31,374 nt of DNA from positions 1-31,374 of IMG/VR virus record IMGVR_UViG_3300001242_000069. One strand, 5' to 3'. Shown one piece after another: positions 20,367 through 27,428 of the stretch. A model generated the notes under the pieces. It saw only the letters and a list, made by a program, of their open reading frames with translations, did no database searches and was not told the origin of the DNA. The translations under genes and the position numbers were made by a program. Positions within the stretch are counted from its first letter, which is position 1; the number at the start of each line of letters is the position of its first letter. Source of the DNA: a virus.

Positions 20367-21316
20367 AGGCTAGCAGCGAAGGCATCAAGAAGTTCCTCTA
20401 CTACATCCACGAGCGCGAGAACATCCGGCTCAAGAAGGAGAGCGGGGCGCCGTGGCCCTGGACCAAGGATGAGATCCTGCAGAAGTACAGCTTCACCAAT
20501 GTCCGCCGCGTGAACGACCGCACGACGCAGGCCTTCCTCGCCATCTACAAGGCCAACGTCAAGCCGGGGAAGTACGAGCAGGCGTTGCTCAACTGCGCTA
20601 CCTTTAGGTACTTCGGAACGGCAGGGTTCGCACAGGCTGTTGGCTGGCAGGCAAGGTGGCAGGCTGCCCGCGTGCTGCGCGTGGCCAAGGAGCGCCTCCA
20701 GAGCCCTGTGGAGCGGGTGCGCGGGCCCCACAAGCGGGTGCGCGTGCGGCAGGAGGTGTTCACCGGAGCCTACGTCATAACCAACGGCGGCCGGAAGGAG
20801 CCCAAGGAGGATGTGGTGGTGGACTACCTGAGCGGCTTGGCGGCGGCCTACAAGGAGCGGCTGGCTCCGCTGCTCAAGTTCAAGAGCCCGAGCTGGGCGG
20901 CGCTGGGGGAGGAGATGATGAAGCTGGAGGGGTTCGGTGGCACCGGCTTCATGGTGAAGGAGGTCCTCCAGGACTTCATCCTCTGTTACCCCGGTCTGTT
21001 CTGGGACGAGGAGACCTGGACCCCGGTGGGGCCGGGGGCGCGGCGTGGGCTCAACTACATCGCGGGCCGCGACCCGGACTTCACGCTCAACTCGCACACG
21101 TGGCTGGAGGAGGTCGTGGCCCTCCGCGTGCTGGTGAACCAGAACTGGACGAAGTGGTTCCCGAACAGCGGCACGCTCAGCGCTCACGACGTCCAATTCT
21201 GTCTCTGTGAACACGCAAAGCGAATGAAGGTGGTGACTGGCGTGGGCAAGCCGCGCTCCACCTACCTCCCGCCCCATCAGCGCCCCCATGAGCGCAACGG
21301 TATCGAGATAGCCTAA
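20363..21316 (+). CDS. Alpha-glutamyl/putrescinyl-thymine pyrophosphorylase-like (HMUDK helical family)
   Basis: This 317-residue protein has an N-terminal block, FLYYIHERENIRLKKESG then PWPWTKDEILQKYSFTNVRR, NDRTTQ. I recognise it from the 5-hmdU kinase helical / alpha-glutamyl/putrescinyl-thymine pyrophosphorylase family. That family builds hypermodified thymine in phages such as phiW-14 and SP10 by acting on phosphorylated 5-hydroxymethyluracil in DNA. The middle has LEGFGGTGFMVKEVLQDF, typical of the helical part. No separate P-loop kinase is visible, so the activated intermediate source is unclear. Confidence is on family, less on reaction. Confidence 0.72.
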   Translation: MKASSEGIKKFLYYIHERENIRLKKESGAPWPWTKDEILQKYSFTNVRRVNDRTTQAFLAIYKANVKPGKYEQALLNCATFRYFGTAGFAQAVGWQARWQAARVLRVAKERLQSPVERVRGPHKRVRVRQEVFTGAYVITNGGRKEPKEDVVVDYLSGLAAAYKERLAPLLKFKSPSWAALGEEMMKLEGFGGTGFMVKEVLQDFILCYPGLFWDEETWTPVGPGARRGLNYIAGRDPDFTLNSHTWLEEVVALRVLVNQNWTKWFPNSGTLSAHDVQFCLCEHAKRMKVVTGVGKPRSTYLPPHQRPHERNGIEIA

Positions 21317-21325
21317 TCACACTAC
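21314..21325 (+). promoter_or_regulatory. TAATCRCACTAC motif copy 2
   Basis: TAATCACACTAC begins with the TAA stop of the pyrophosphorylase-like gene and lies 36 bp before the next start at 21362. No clear -35/-10 pair. Confidence 0.45.
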
Positions 21326-21361
21326 CGGTCATCCCACACTCAAAAAGCCGGGGAACGAAGA

Positions 21362-21517
21362 ATGAACGAAGAAAGTTTGGAAAAGCTCGGCCGCGCAGCC
21401 CATCGCGCCTACTGCCAGGGTGCTCAGCGGTGGCTGGACCTCACCGTGCGCGAGCGGGCGCAGTGGATAGCTGCCGCCCGCGCGGCCGTCGCGGCGGCAA
21501 GGAACGTGTACCGATGA
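21362..21517 (+). CDS. Short helical protein
   Basis: This 51-residue protein is MNEESLEKLGRAAHRAYCQG continuing to AAARAAVAAARNVYR. It is below usual size limits, but its end overlaps the next start as ATGA and the codon style matches its neighbours. Sequence is helical and Ala/Arg-rich. No function assigned. Confidence 0.6.
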   Translation: MNEESLEKLGRAAHRAYCQGAQRWLDLTVRERAQWIAAARAAVAAARNVYR

Positions 21518-21717
21518 AGTGCGAAGTTGCCAAGTGCGAGGAGAAGGAAGCCCGGCAGCGCGTCTTCATCCTTGACGTGGAGGAGCAGGTGAGCTACCTT
21601 TGCCGGAAGCATTTCACCGAGTTCATGAAGGAGGCTCGCAAGGCGGAGAAGACGGGCAGCAGGATCTGGATCAAGGAGTGGTTGCAACAGCTCAACGTGA
21701 AGGAGGCAAGCAAGTGA
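21514..21717 (+). CDS. Small Cys/His-containing protein
   Basis: This 67-residue protein begins MKCEVAKCEEKEARQRVFIL, with C-x4-C then LCRKHFTEF later, a C-x2-H site that may complete a zinc knuckle. The C-terminus is basic and ends in KEASK. The last 20 bases belong to a 23-bp repeat also present at the end of the next gene. The end overlaps the next GTG as GTGA. Confidence 0.68.
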   Translation: MKCEVAKCEEKEARQRVFILDVEEQVSYLCRKHFTEFMKEARKAEKTGSRIWIKEWLQQLNVKEASK

Positions 21718-21911
21718 TCACCATGCAAGAGCAGATGTTGGACGAGGTCATCAAGATGCGGCAGAGCACCGACGCGGCGCAGCGCCACGCGCTGGAGGCG
21801 GAGCTGGCTGATAGGCGACAGCACTTGGCGGCGGGCGAGGCCAGCTTGGTCAAGACGAGGGAGCGGATACAGGAACTGGAGGCGCAGTTGAAGGAGGCAA
21901 GCAAGTGATCA
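21698..21911 (+). repeat. 23-bp direct repeat at two gene junctions
   Basis: Identical 23-bp copies lie at 21698-21720 and 21889-21911. Each encodes the C-terminal KEASK, a stop and the next gene's GTG start with AGGAGG as ribosome binding site. Confidence 0.92.
21714..21908 (+). CDS. Short coiled-coil protein
   Basis: This 64-residue protein starts at GTG 21714, seven bases after AGGAGG. ATG 21723 is less well placed. It is MITMQEQMLDEVIKMRQSTD, then a heptad-rich, Ala/Glu/Arg-rich coiled coil ending in KEASK. The same KEASK end and ribosome binding junction occur one gene earlier. No function assigned. Confidence 0.62.
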   Translation: MITMQEQMLDEVIKMRQSTDAAQRHALEAELADRRQHLAAGEASLVKTRERIQELEAQLKEASK

Positions 21912-22675
21912 ACGTATTCATCCCGACGATGAACCGAGTGGACCGGCAGTGGACCTACGACCGACTGCCCGACGCCGTGAAGAGGCACACGAAGCTGGTG
22001 TGCCCGCCCAGCGAGGCGCCCAGCCACCAGAGCAGGGGGCGCAACGTGCTCTGGTGCAAGGCCAAGGGCATCACCGCCACGCGCGACTACATCCTGCGCT
22101 ACTGCGCGGAGCAGGATATCCAGAAGTTCGTCATGCTGGACGACGACCTGACCATCCAGGTGCGACGCGCCGACATGAAGATCAAGAACGCCACGGACCA
22201 GCAGATGGTGGGCGCCTTCAACTGGCTGGAGAAGACGCTCGACGTGCGCGCCCACTGCGGCTGGATGGTGCGGACCGCCTATTGGGCCAGCACGGAGATG
22301 TGGCTGGAGTGCAAGCGGATGATGTACGCGCTGGCCTACAACGTGCCGATGGTGATGGACGCCAAGGCCACCTTCGGCAAGGGGCTGGCCAAGGACGTGG
22401 CCACGATGGAGGACTTCAACATGACTCTGCAGCTCCTGTCCGCCGGGCTGCCCAACCGCCTCAGCCTGGAGTACCGACTGAACGCAGGCCCGAGCAACGT
22501 CCAGGGCGGGTGCTCCACCTGGAGGACCACCCCCTGCCAGACGGACAGTGCCCGCAGGCTGGCTGCGATGTACCCCCACGCCGTGACGGTGCGGGAGAAG
22601 AAGGCGTGGACCGGCATGGAGGCTGGGATGATGGACGTGAGGGTGCAGTGGGCCAAGGCGCTGAAGAAGGGGTGA
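21905..22675 (+). CDS. Glycosyltransferase, GT-A-like
   Basis: This 256-residue protein begins at GTG 21905 with MINVFIPTMNRVDRQWTYDR, a strand start typical of GT-A folds. RNVLWCKAKGITATRDYILR precedes KFVMLDDDLTIQ (residues 75-84). The DDD at 79-81 fits the DxD metal/nucleotide-sugar motif. A later FGKGLAKDVATMEDFNMTLQ looks like the acceptor/catalytic ED region. Position in a modification island suggests sugar transfer to modified pyrimidines (TAGT-type), but transfer to a phage glycan is possible. Confidence 0.72.
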   Translation: MINVFIPTMNRVDRQWTYDRLPDAVKRHTKLVCPPSEAPSHQSRGRNVLWCKAKGITATRDYILRYCAEQDIQKFVMLDDDLTIQVRRADMKIKNATDQQMVGAFNWLEKTLDVRAHCGWMVRTAYWASTEMWLECKRMMYALAYNVPMVMDAKATFGKGLAKDVATMEDFNMTLQLLSAGLPNRLSLEYRLNAGPSNVQGGCSTWRTTPCQTDSARRLAAMYPHAVTVREKKAWTGMEAGMMDVRVQWAKALKKG

Positions 22676-22679
22676 AGTG

Positions 22680-23138
22680 ATGGAGATGAACGAAATGAAG
22701 CTGTGCAAGCAAGCTGAGGTTGGCCGCGAAGTCATCAAGAAGGCTCACATCCTGCTGAGGAAGGACGACAGCGCGACGGGCGTGCTGATCGGAACGGCGG
22801 CGCTGTGGATGTTGGGGTTCGACGTCATCCCGGGCGACATCGACTTCCTGGTGACCAAGGCCCCGAGTGGCGAGGGCATCGAGGCCAAGTTGGCGAAGGG
22901 CTCCACCGAGGGCAGCGCGACAACGGAGATCGACGGCATCAAGGTGGACTACATCCCCGCGAGCGGGCTGCGCCAACGCTATCTCAACGCCGGCAGGGCG
23001 TACATGATCGATGGCGTGCCGGTGGCCGCGCTGGATGACATCCTCGGGCTGAAGCGGCTGGCCGACAGGGCGCAGGACAGGCACTTCTTCGGGCTGTGGA
23101 ACTACGGAATGGTCGGCATTCGCAGGGAGGTGAAGTGA
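22680..23138 (+). CDS. Nucleotidyltransferase-like (minimal NTase fold) protein
   Basis: This 152-residue protein has LIGTAALWMLGFDVIPGDID at about 36-55, with GTA (38-40) and the DxD pair (Asp53, Asp55) of the minimal nucleotidyltransferase fold. A KVDYIP strand with a further Asp, then LDDILGLKRLADRAQDRHF, resembles other predicted NTases. The start at 22680 is used rather than the GTG at 22677 because ATG is standard here. It overlaps the TS gene as TGATG. Substrate unknown. A role in nucleotide or sugar activation is inferred from context. Confidence 0.62.
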   Translation: MEMNEMKLCKQAEVGREVIKKAHILLRKDDSATGVLIGTAALWMLGFDVIPGDIDFLVTKAPSGEGIEAKLAKGSTEGSATTEIDGIKVDYIPASGLRQRYLNAGRAYMIDGVPVAALDDILGLKRLADRAQDRHFFGLWNYGMVGIRREVK

Positions 23139-24226
23139 TGGAGATCCACGCACGAGGTGTCAACGACGCGCTGCGGAAGGTGCTGTTCATGCTGCTGGAG
23201 TACGACGAGGGTGAGGACAAGGGCGAGGGTACGAGCTGGCACCGGCAGACTAGCCGCAACGGGGACACCCTGGAGTTCGACGAGCCGGTGGCCACGTACT
23301 ACGAACGCCCCCTGGAGCGGGTGCTGTTCTACAAGGAGCGGGATGCCAACCCCTTCCTCCACCTGTTCGAGTCTCTGTGGCTCCTCGCCGGTCGCGACGA
23401 TGTGCGGTTCATGGAGTACTTGGTCCCCAAGTTCCGCAACTACAGCGACGACGGCCACAGGATGCAGGGGAGCTACGGCTACCGTTGGCGCAAGGCGTTC
23501 GGGGTGGACCAGCTCGACTTCCTGGTGAACCACCTGAAGCAGAAGCCCGACAGTAGGCGCGCAGTGCTCCAGATGTGGCGCCCCCCGTACGACCTGCACG
23601 GAGTGGACTACGGGACGCACGTGGAGGCGGGGATCGACAGCACTGACATACCCTGCAACACGAACGCCTACTTCAAGGTGAGGGACGGGCGGCTTAACAT
23701 GACCGTCTGCAACCGCAGCAACGACCTCATCTGGGGCGCCTACGGGGCCAACGTCGTCCACTTCTCCATCCTCCAGGAGTACATGGCCGCCCGCCTGGGC
23801 TTGGAGGTGGGCACCTACGTCCAGTTCTCGGACAGCCTCCACGTCTACACCGGGGGCGAGGGCGGCAAGGTGTGGGAGCGCATCAAGGCGGGGTGGAGCC
23901 CGAGCGTCTACCAGGAGCGCAGCCCCTACGCGCTGGGGGCGGTGAAGCCGCAGCCCATGTTCGTCGACCCGGACAACTCCTGCCACCGCCAGGACCAGCT
24001 CCACTACTGGCACCAGGACCTGGAGACGTTCTTCCTGCTGTTTGACGGCGGGCAGGAGGTGCAGGTCAGCAGCTTCACGCACCCGTGGTGGAAGTTCGTG
24101 GCCGCGCCCCTGTGGAACGCCTGGAAGAACCGGGACGCGGGCTACCTGGAGGGCTGCATCGCCACCGACTGGAAGCTGGCGGCGGCGACGTGGCTGGCGG
24201 CGCACCCGAAGAAGGAGGCCAAGTGA
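23138..24226 (+). CDS. Thymidylate synthase-family protein
   Basis: This 362-residue protein matches the TS/dUMP hydroxymethylase family. The catalytic Cys is in TDIPCNTNAY (Cys173), the phosphate-binding Arg pair at 140-141 in SRRAVLQMW, and CNRSNDLIWGAYGANVVHFS is the conserved dUMP-contacting block. Active sites look intact. Classic TS has PCH after the Leu/Pro, but here it is PCNTN. Whether it makes dTMP or 5-hydroxymethyl-dUMP cannot be told by eye. A hydroxymethylase role would suit the pyrophosphorylase-like gene. ATG start overlaps a TGA. C-terminus is unusually long. Confidence 0.88.
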   Translation: MEIHARGVNDALRKVLFMLLEYDEGEDKGEGTSWHRQTSRNGDTLEFDEPVATYYERPLERVLFYKERDANPFLHLFESLWLLAGRDDVRFMEYLVPKFRNYSDDGHRMQGSYGYRWRKAFGVDQLDFLVNHLKQKPDSRRAVLQMWRPPYDLHGVDYGTHVEAGIDSTDIPCNTNAYFKVRDGRLNMTVCNRSNDLIWGAYGANVVHFSILQEYMAARLGLEVGTYVQFSDSLHVYTGGEGGKVWERIKAGWSPSVYQERSPYALGAVKPQPMFVDPDNSCHRQDQLHYWHQDLETFFLLFDGGQEVQVSSFTHPWWKFVAAPLWNAWKNRDAGYLEGCIATDWKLAAATWLAAHPKKEAK

Positions 24227-24441
24227 TGAAGTGGCTCAAGTGGAAGTTGTGGGAGGCAGGCGCCTTGCGGCGGCGCCTTGTCCAGAGGGCGACCATCTGG
24301 ATCGCGTGGCACCTGCCAAAGTCGCTGGTGATGTGGTGCTGGTATCGCGTCGCTGCACACGCCACACAGGGTCAGTGGGGTCACGAGAGCCCGTGCGACG
24401 TGAAGATGATGGACGCAATTCAACGCTGGGGTGTGAAGTGA
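24226..24441 (+). CDS. Small Trp-rich phage protein
   Basis: This 71-residue protein begins MKWLKWKLWEAGALRRRLVQ with RATIWIAWHLPKSLVMWCWY, a Trp-rich helix that could sit at a membrane, then HATQGQWGHESPCDVK. The sequence style recalls a small conserved phage protein of unknown function. ATG overlaps the previous TGA and the stop overlaps the next GTG. Confidence 0.7.
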   Translation: MKWLKWKLWEAGALRRRLVQRATIWIAWHLPKSLVMWCWYRVAAHATQGQWGHESPCDVKMMDAIQRWGVK

Positions 24442-24650
24442 GTGCAGAACTGGAACCCGCGCGGCTGGGCAAGGCACGCCCCGTCCGCGAGACGGCCAAG
24501 GCCCTGCTCGTCTACCTGGAGTCAGACGGGGAGGAGCACTGGATCCCGAAGTCAGTCATCCACGACGACAGCGAGGTGTACAGCATGAAGGCTGGTGACG
24601 GAGAGCTCATCGTTGAGGGCTGGTGGGCGGAGAAGGAGGGGCTCTCGTGA
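24438..24650 (+). CDS. Small conserved phage protein
   Basis: This 70-residue protein starts at GTG 24438. It contains ETAKALLVYLESDGEEHWIP then KSVIHDDSEVYS, a pattern I know from small phage proteins (HWIPKSVIHDDS) of unknown role. It sits between the Trp-rich protein and the HD hydrolase with GTGA overlaps. May act with nucleotide metabolism by position only. Confidence 0.7.
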   Translation: MSAELEPARLGKARPVRETAKALLVYLESDGEEHWIPKSVIHDDSEVYSMKAGDGELIVEGWWAEKEGLS

Positions 24651-25162
24651 ACTTCAAGCGCCTGGAGGCCCTGCGCGAAGCAGGCCACGTGAAGCGGCTG
24701 CACGCCGTCCCCACGCTCTACAACCACACCATCGCGGAGCACGTCTACGGGGCGCAGTGCATCGCCATGGAGCTGATGTACGCCCTGCCCGCCGCCAGGA
24801 TGGAGGTGGTGCTGTATGCCCTCCTTGTCCACGACGCGCCGGAGGTGTGGACCGGCGACGTGCCTGCCCACATGAAGAAGCGACACCCCACGATGAGTCA
24901 GGACCTGGAGCTGGAGGAAGTGGAGTGGAGAATCAGCAACAGCGTGCTGATGCCCGACATGAACAAGTGGGAGAGGCTGGTCGTCCAAGCCGCTGACCGC
25001 CTGGACCTCGCCATGCACCTCTTGTACGAGCGGCAGATGGGCTGCCGCCACCCCCGCCACACGGAGGTGTTCAACCGAGTGCTGGACTACGTGGTGCAGG
25101 AGTGTGGGGAGCTGAAGGGCGTGCCGGAGCTGGTGGACTACCTGAAGGGAGAGTGGCGATGA
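24647..25162 (+). CDS. HD-domain 5'-deoxynucleotidase-like hydrolase
   Basis: This 171-residue protein starts at GTG 24647. The HD motif residues are His32 (AEHVYGAQ), HD at 62-63 in LLVHDAPEVWTGDVP with Glu66 and Asp71, and Asp in QAADRLDLAMHL. This is the YfbR-like 5'-deoxynucleotidase pattern. It would remove phosphate from dNMPs, possibly clearing the normal dTMP pool or tuning dUMP. It overlaps both neighbours. Confidence 0.83.
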   Translation: MNFKRLEALREAGHVKRLHAVPTLYNHTIAEHVYGAQCIAMELMYALPAARMEVVLYALLVHDAPEVWTGDVPAHMKKRHPTMSQDLELEEVEWRISNSVLMPDMNKWERLVVQAADRLDLAMHLLYERQMGCRHPRHTEVFNRVLDYVVQECGELKGVPELVDYLKGEWR

Positions 25163-25506
25163 AGGCGAACGACATGCAGGTCGGCGGGAAGCACTACCAG
25201 AAGCCCATCCAGCACTGGGACTGGGCGGGGGCGCTGGGCCTGGACTACTTCCAGGGGGCCATCACCAAGTACATCGCGCGGTGGAAGGAGAAGAACGGCC
25301 TGGAGGATCTGAAGAAGGCCCAGCACTACCTGACCAAGTACATCGAGCTGGTGGAGGCGGGCGTCATCCAGGACCCGAAGGCGGCGAAGGATGTGACGCC
25401 CATGTCCTACCCCATGGGCACGCTCTGCGCCACCTGCGGAGCGACGTGGGGAGACCACGACAATCTGGACTGCCCGACTGGTGGCGGACAGTTTCGCAAG
25501 AAGTAG
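25159..25506 (+). CDS. DUF3310 protein (SaV-like)
   Basis: This 115-residue protein begins MKANDMQVGGKHYQKPIQHW, then DWAGALGLDYFQGAITKYIA, the clear signature of DUF3310. GLEDLKKAQHYLTKYIEL follows. The C-terminus adds CATCGATWGDH then CPTG, a possible zinc site not found in the shortest members. Family role is unproven, although it is often annotated as a nucleotide kinase. It closes the nucleotide island. Confidence 0.85.
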   Translation: MKANDMQVGGKHYQKPIQHWDWAGALGLDYFQGAITKYIARWKEKNGLEDLKKAQHYLTKYIELVEAGVIQDPKAAKDVTPMSYPMGTLCATCGATWGDHDNLDCPTGGGQFRKK

Positions 25507-25620
25507 TTCAACGCTTGCCCGTCTGCCCGCCGCCCGTGTAGGGTGGCGGGCAGTTACGGGTAGGCAACTTGACAGCGAATGGCGGATGAAGGCCGTTCGC
25601 GTAGCGAACTGGAGGCACAC

Positions 25621-26010
25621 ATGGAAGCGAAGTATCCGAAGACCCTCGGCGCCTGCATCGACAAGCTGTACCAGATGCGAGCCAAGCGCCTGGAGGAAGA
25701 GAAGCGCATCGGCACGCTCAAGGCGCAGGAGACTGCCCTCAGCGACCACATCCTCAACAGCTTCAGCAAGGGCGACGTGGAGGGGGCGCGCGGCAAGGTG
25801 GCCACCGCCAGCGTCAGTCGCCAGACCGTGGCCCAGGTGCAGGACTGGGAGGCCTTCTACAAGTACGTGGCGAAGGAGGGGGCGTTCGACCTGCTCCAGC
25901 GCCGCGTGAACGACAGCGCCTACAGGGCGCGCCTGGATGACCAGATCAAGGTGCCGGGCGTCGAGCCGTTCGGCGTGGTCAAGCTCAGCATCACCAAGAG
26001 CGGCAAGTGA
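25621..26010 (+). CDS. Helical protein upstream of SSB-like gene
   Basis: This 129-residue protein starts at ATG 25621 after TGGAGGCACAC. A longer frame to 25579 starts in the leader. The first half is a coiled coil (RLEEEKRIGTLKAQETALSD). The second has WEAFYKYVAKEGAFDLLQRR then KVPGVEPFGVVKLSI, a tail I have seen in phage proteins next to SSBs. A role in DNA end handling is possible but not shown. Confidence 0.7.
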   Translation: MEAKYPKTLGACIDKLYQMRAKRLEEEKRIGTLKAQETALSDHILNSFSKGDVEGARGKVATASVSRQTVAQVQDWEAFYKYVAKEGAFDLLQRRVNDSAYRARLDDQIKVPGVEPFGVVKLSITKSGK

Positions 26011-26123
26011 GCAACTGGAAAGCAAGCCTCGGCGAAGCCGAGAAGTAGTCTTCCCCGCTGTACAGGCCCCCGTCAGGCGCGGGCGGGGTGGCCAGTTCTC
26101 TACGCGCACAAGGAGCAGTTCAG

Positions 26124-26879
26124 ATGGCGAAGAACGTGAAGAAGGCGACGACGACCGCGCTGGCCAACTGGGACGAGGATCTGGCGAAGTACGCCAAGGA
26201 GGCCAGCGACAAGGAGCAGACCCCGGCGGGCAGCTTCATCAGCGTCAAGAGCGGCGTGCTCACCGTGGCGGGGCAGCCCGTCAAGGACAACAAGGCGGTG
26301 GTCGTGGTGCTGCACAGCATCTACGAGAACGCCATGTACGACGGGAAGTTCGACCCGGACAACCCCCGGCCGCCGTGCTGCTACGCCTTCAGCGAGGACG
26401 AGGAGGGCCTGAAGCCGCACGAGAAGTCCTCCGAGCCCCAGCACGAACAGTGCCGGGGCTGCCCCAAGAACGAGTTCGGCACGGCCGACACCGGCAAGGG
26501 CAAGGCGTGCAAGAACATCCGCCGGCTGGCGCTCATCAGCAGCAACGGCCTCACCGCCGACAACATCAAGGACGTGGAGGCCTTCTTCTTCAAGCTGCCC
26601 GTGACGAGCGTGAAGGCGTGGAGCCTCTACGTGAAGAACATCGCCAACGTGCTCAAGCGCCCGCCGTTCGGCGTGCTGACGGAGATCGCGGTGGTGCCGG
26701 ACGCCAAGACGCAGTTCAAGGTGACGTTCAACGAGGTCGGCACCGTGGAGAGCGAGCTGATGGCGGGCATCATGGCCAAGCGGGCGGAGGTGGCCGAGTC
26801 CATCGCCTTCCCGTACCCGGAGGCGCGCGCGGAGGAGGAGCCGGCCAAGCCCGCCAAGGGCAAGGGCCGGAAGTTCTAG
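26124..26879 (+). CDS. SSB-like phage protein with Cys cluster
   Basis: This 251-residue protein begins MAKNVKKATTTALANWDEDL. PPCCYAF, EQCRGCPKNEFGTA and KACKN form a four- or five-Cys zinc-like set at about 90-135. The rest alternates strands (VVVVLHSIYENAMY, RRLALISSNG, TEIAVVPDAKTQFKVTFN). The C-terminus is acidic then Lys-rich and ends KGKGRKF, not the usual acidic SSB tip. The build and place before polymerase suggest ssDNA binding. I cannot confirm the OB fold. Confidence 0.6.
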   Translation: MAKNVKKATTTALANWDEDLAKYAKEASDKEQTPAGSFISVKSGVLTVAGQPVKDNKAVVVVLHSIYENAMYDGKFDPDNPRPPCCYAFSEDEEGLKPHEKSSEPQHEQCRGCPKNEFGTADTGKGKACKNIRRLALISSNGLTADNIKDVEAFFFKLPVTSVKAWSLYVKNIANVLKRPPFGVLTEIAVVPDAKTQFKVTFNEVGTVESELMAGIMAKRAEVAESIAFPYPEARAEEEPAKPAKGKGRKF

Positions 26880-26887
26880 GCTAGGTT

Positions 26888-27034
26888 GGTGAGGAGGTGG
26901 TCGTCCAATGAGACTAGGGCACTCGGACGCTGGCGCCAGACTGGGGAAAAGCGCGGGGTCGCGCCCCGTAGCTCCCGGTCAATGACAGCTACAAGCCGAG
27001 AAACTCCGGTGCAAGTCCGGTCCGCCTCCTCACC
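26888..27034 (+). ncRNA. Candidate structured RNA, closed by a 13-bp stem
   Basis: A 13-bp stem (26888-26900 with 27022-27034, one G-U) closes a 147-nt element. Inside are CTCGG/CCGAG (26922-26926 with 26996-27000), CTGGCGCCAG self-pairing (26930-26939), CGGGG/CCCCG (26954-26958 with 26964-26968), and a hairpin CCGG/CCGG with loop TGCAAGT (27006-27020). Two six-bp helices, ACTGGG/CCCGGT and GTAGCT/AGCTAC, cross each other, so a pseudoknot is possible. TTTTGTTT then a terminator follow. I match it to no known riboswitch, ribozyme or tRNA. Confidence 0.68.
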
Positions 27035-27042
27035 TTTTGTTT

Positions 27043-27067
27043 GCCGGGCCCCGCTTGGGGGCCCGGC
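27043..27067 (+). terminator. Terminator after the structured RNA
   Basis: A perfect 10-bp stem GCCGGGCCCC with a 5-nt loop GCTTG, then TTTGGCTT. It either ends the upstream transcript or works with the RNA element to control the downstream polymerase genes. Confidence 0.75.
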
Positions 27068-27085
27068 TTTGGCTTGGGAGCACGC

Positions 27086-27256
27086 ATGGCAAGGCCTCGA
27101 GAGCCCTTGGACACGGCCCGGCGGGCAGGGTGGCGCACCTACAGCGCCCGCTATTATGCGAAGAACCGAGAGTTGGTACTTGAGCGCCGCAAGTGGGCGC
27201 GGGAGGACAAGGCAAATGAAGATACCAGGAACGCACCATCACGCGTCGATCGCTAG
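27086..27256 (+). CDS. Small basic protein
   Basis: This 56-residue protein begins MARPREPLDTARRAGWRTYS. ARYYAKNRELVLERRKWARE is a basic helix seen in several phage small proteins. The start at 27086 follows GGGAGCACGC. The last 40 bases overlap the next gene's start. Function unknown. It might bind nucleic acid. Confidence 0.5.
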   Translation: MARPREPLDTARRAGWRTYSARYYAKNRELVLERRKWAREDKANEDTRNAPSRVDR

Positions 27257-27428
27257 CATCCCCACGAGCAAGGAGTACAAGGAGGGGTGGGAGAGGACGT
27301 TTCACAACAGGGCGGACGAGAAGGAGTTGTACTGGGTGAGCTGCCCCGGCTGCGGGATGACCATCAAGCTGGGCGAGAAGCTGTGCCACGAGTGCGCGCA
27401 GTTGGCCGGCATGTTGGAGCACGCATGA
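27216..27428 (+). CDS. Small zinc-ribbon-like protein upstream of polymerase
   Basis: This 70-residue protein begins MKIPGTHHHASIASIPTSKE. It ends with VSCPGCGMTIKLGEKLCHEC, a C-x2-C ... C-x2-C zinc ribbon, then AQLAGMLEHA. The start at 27216 has GGGAGGACAAGG upstream. Its stop overlaps the polymerase ATG (ATGA), so translation is coupled. May associate with the replication proteins. Confidence 0.72.
   Translation: MKIPGTHHHASIASIPTSKEYKEGWERTFHNRADEKELYWVSCPGCGMTIKLGEKLCHECAQLAGMLEHA

Noticed and set aside
20363-21316. Diversity-generating or reverse-transcriptase element in the right arm
   Set aside because: No YxDD reverse transcriptase or template/variable repeat pair is present.
26891-27031. 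tRNA or tmRNA
   Set aside because: A 7-bp acceptor could be drawn, but there is no D arm, anticodon arm or T arm at the right spacing.
26888-27034. Cobalamin riboswitch, HDV-like ribozyme or RNase P RNA
   Set aside because: CCGGTGCAAGTCCGG and GCTGGCGCC resemble short pieces of these, but the other required core elements and the HDV pairing order are missing.
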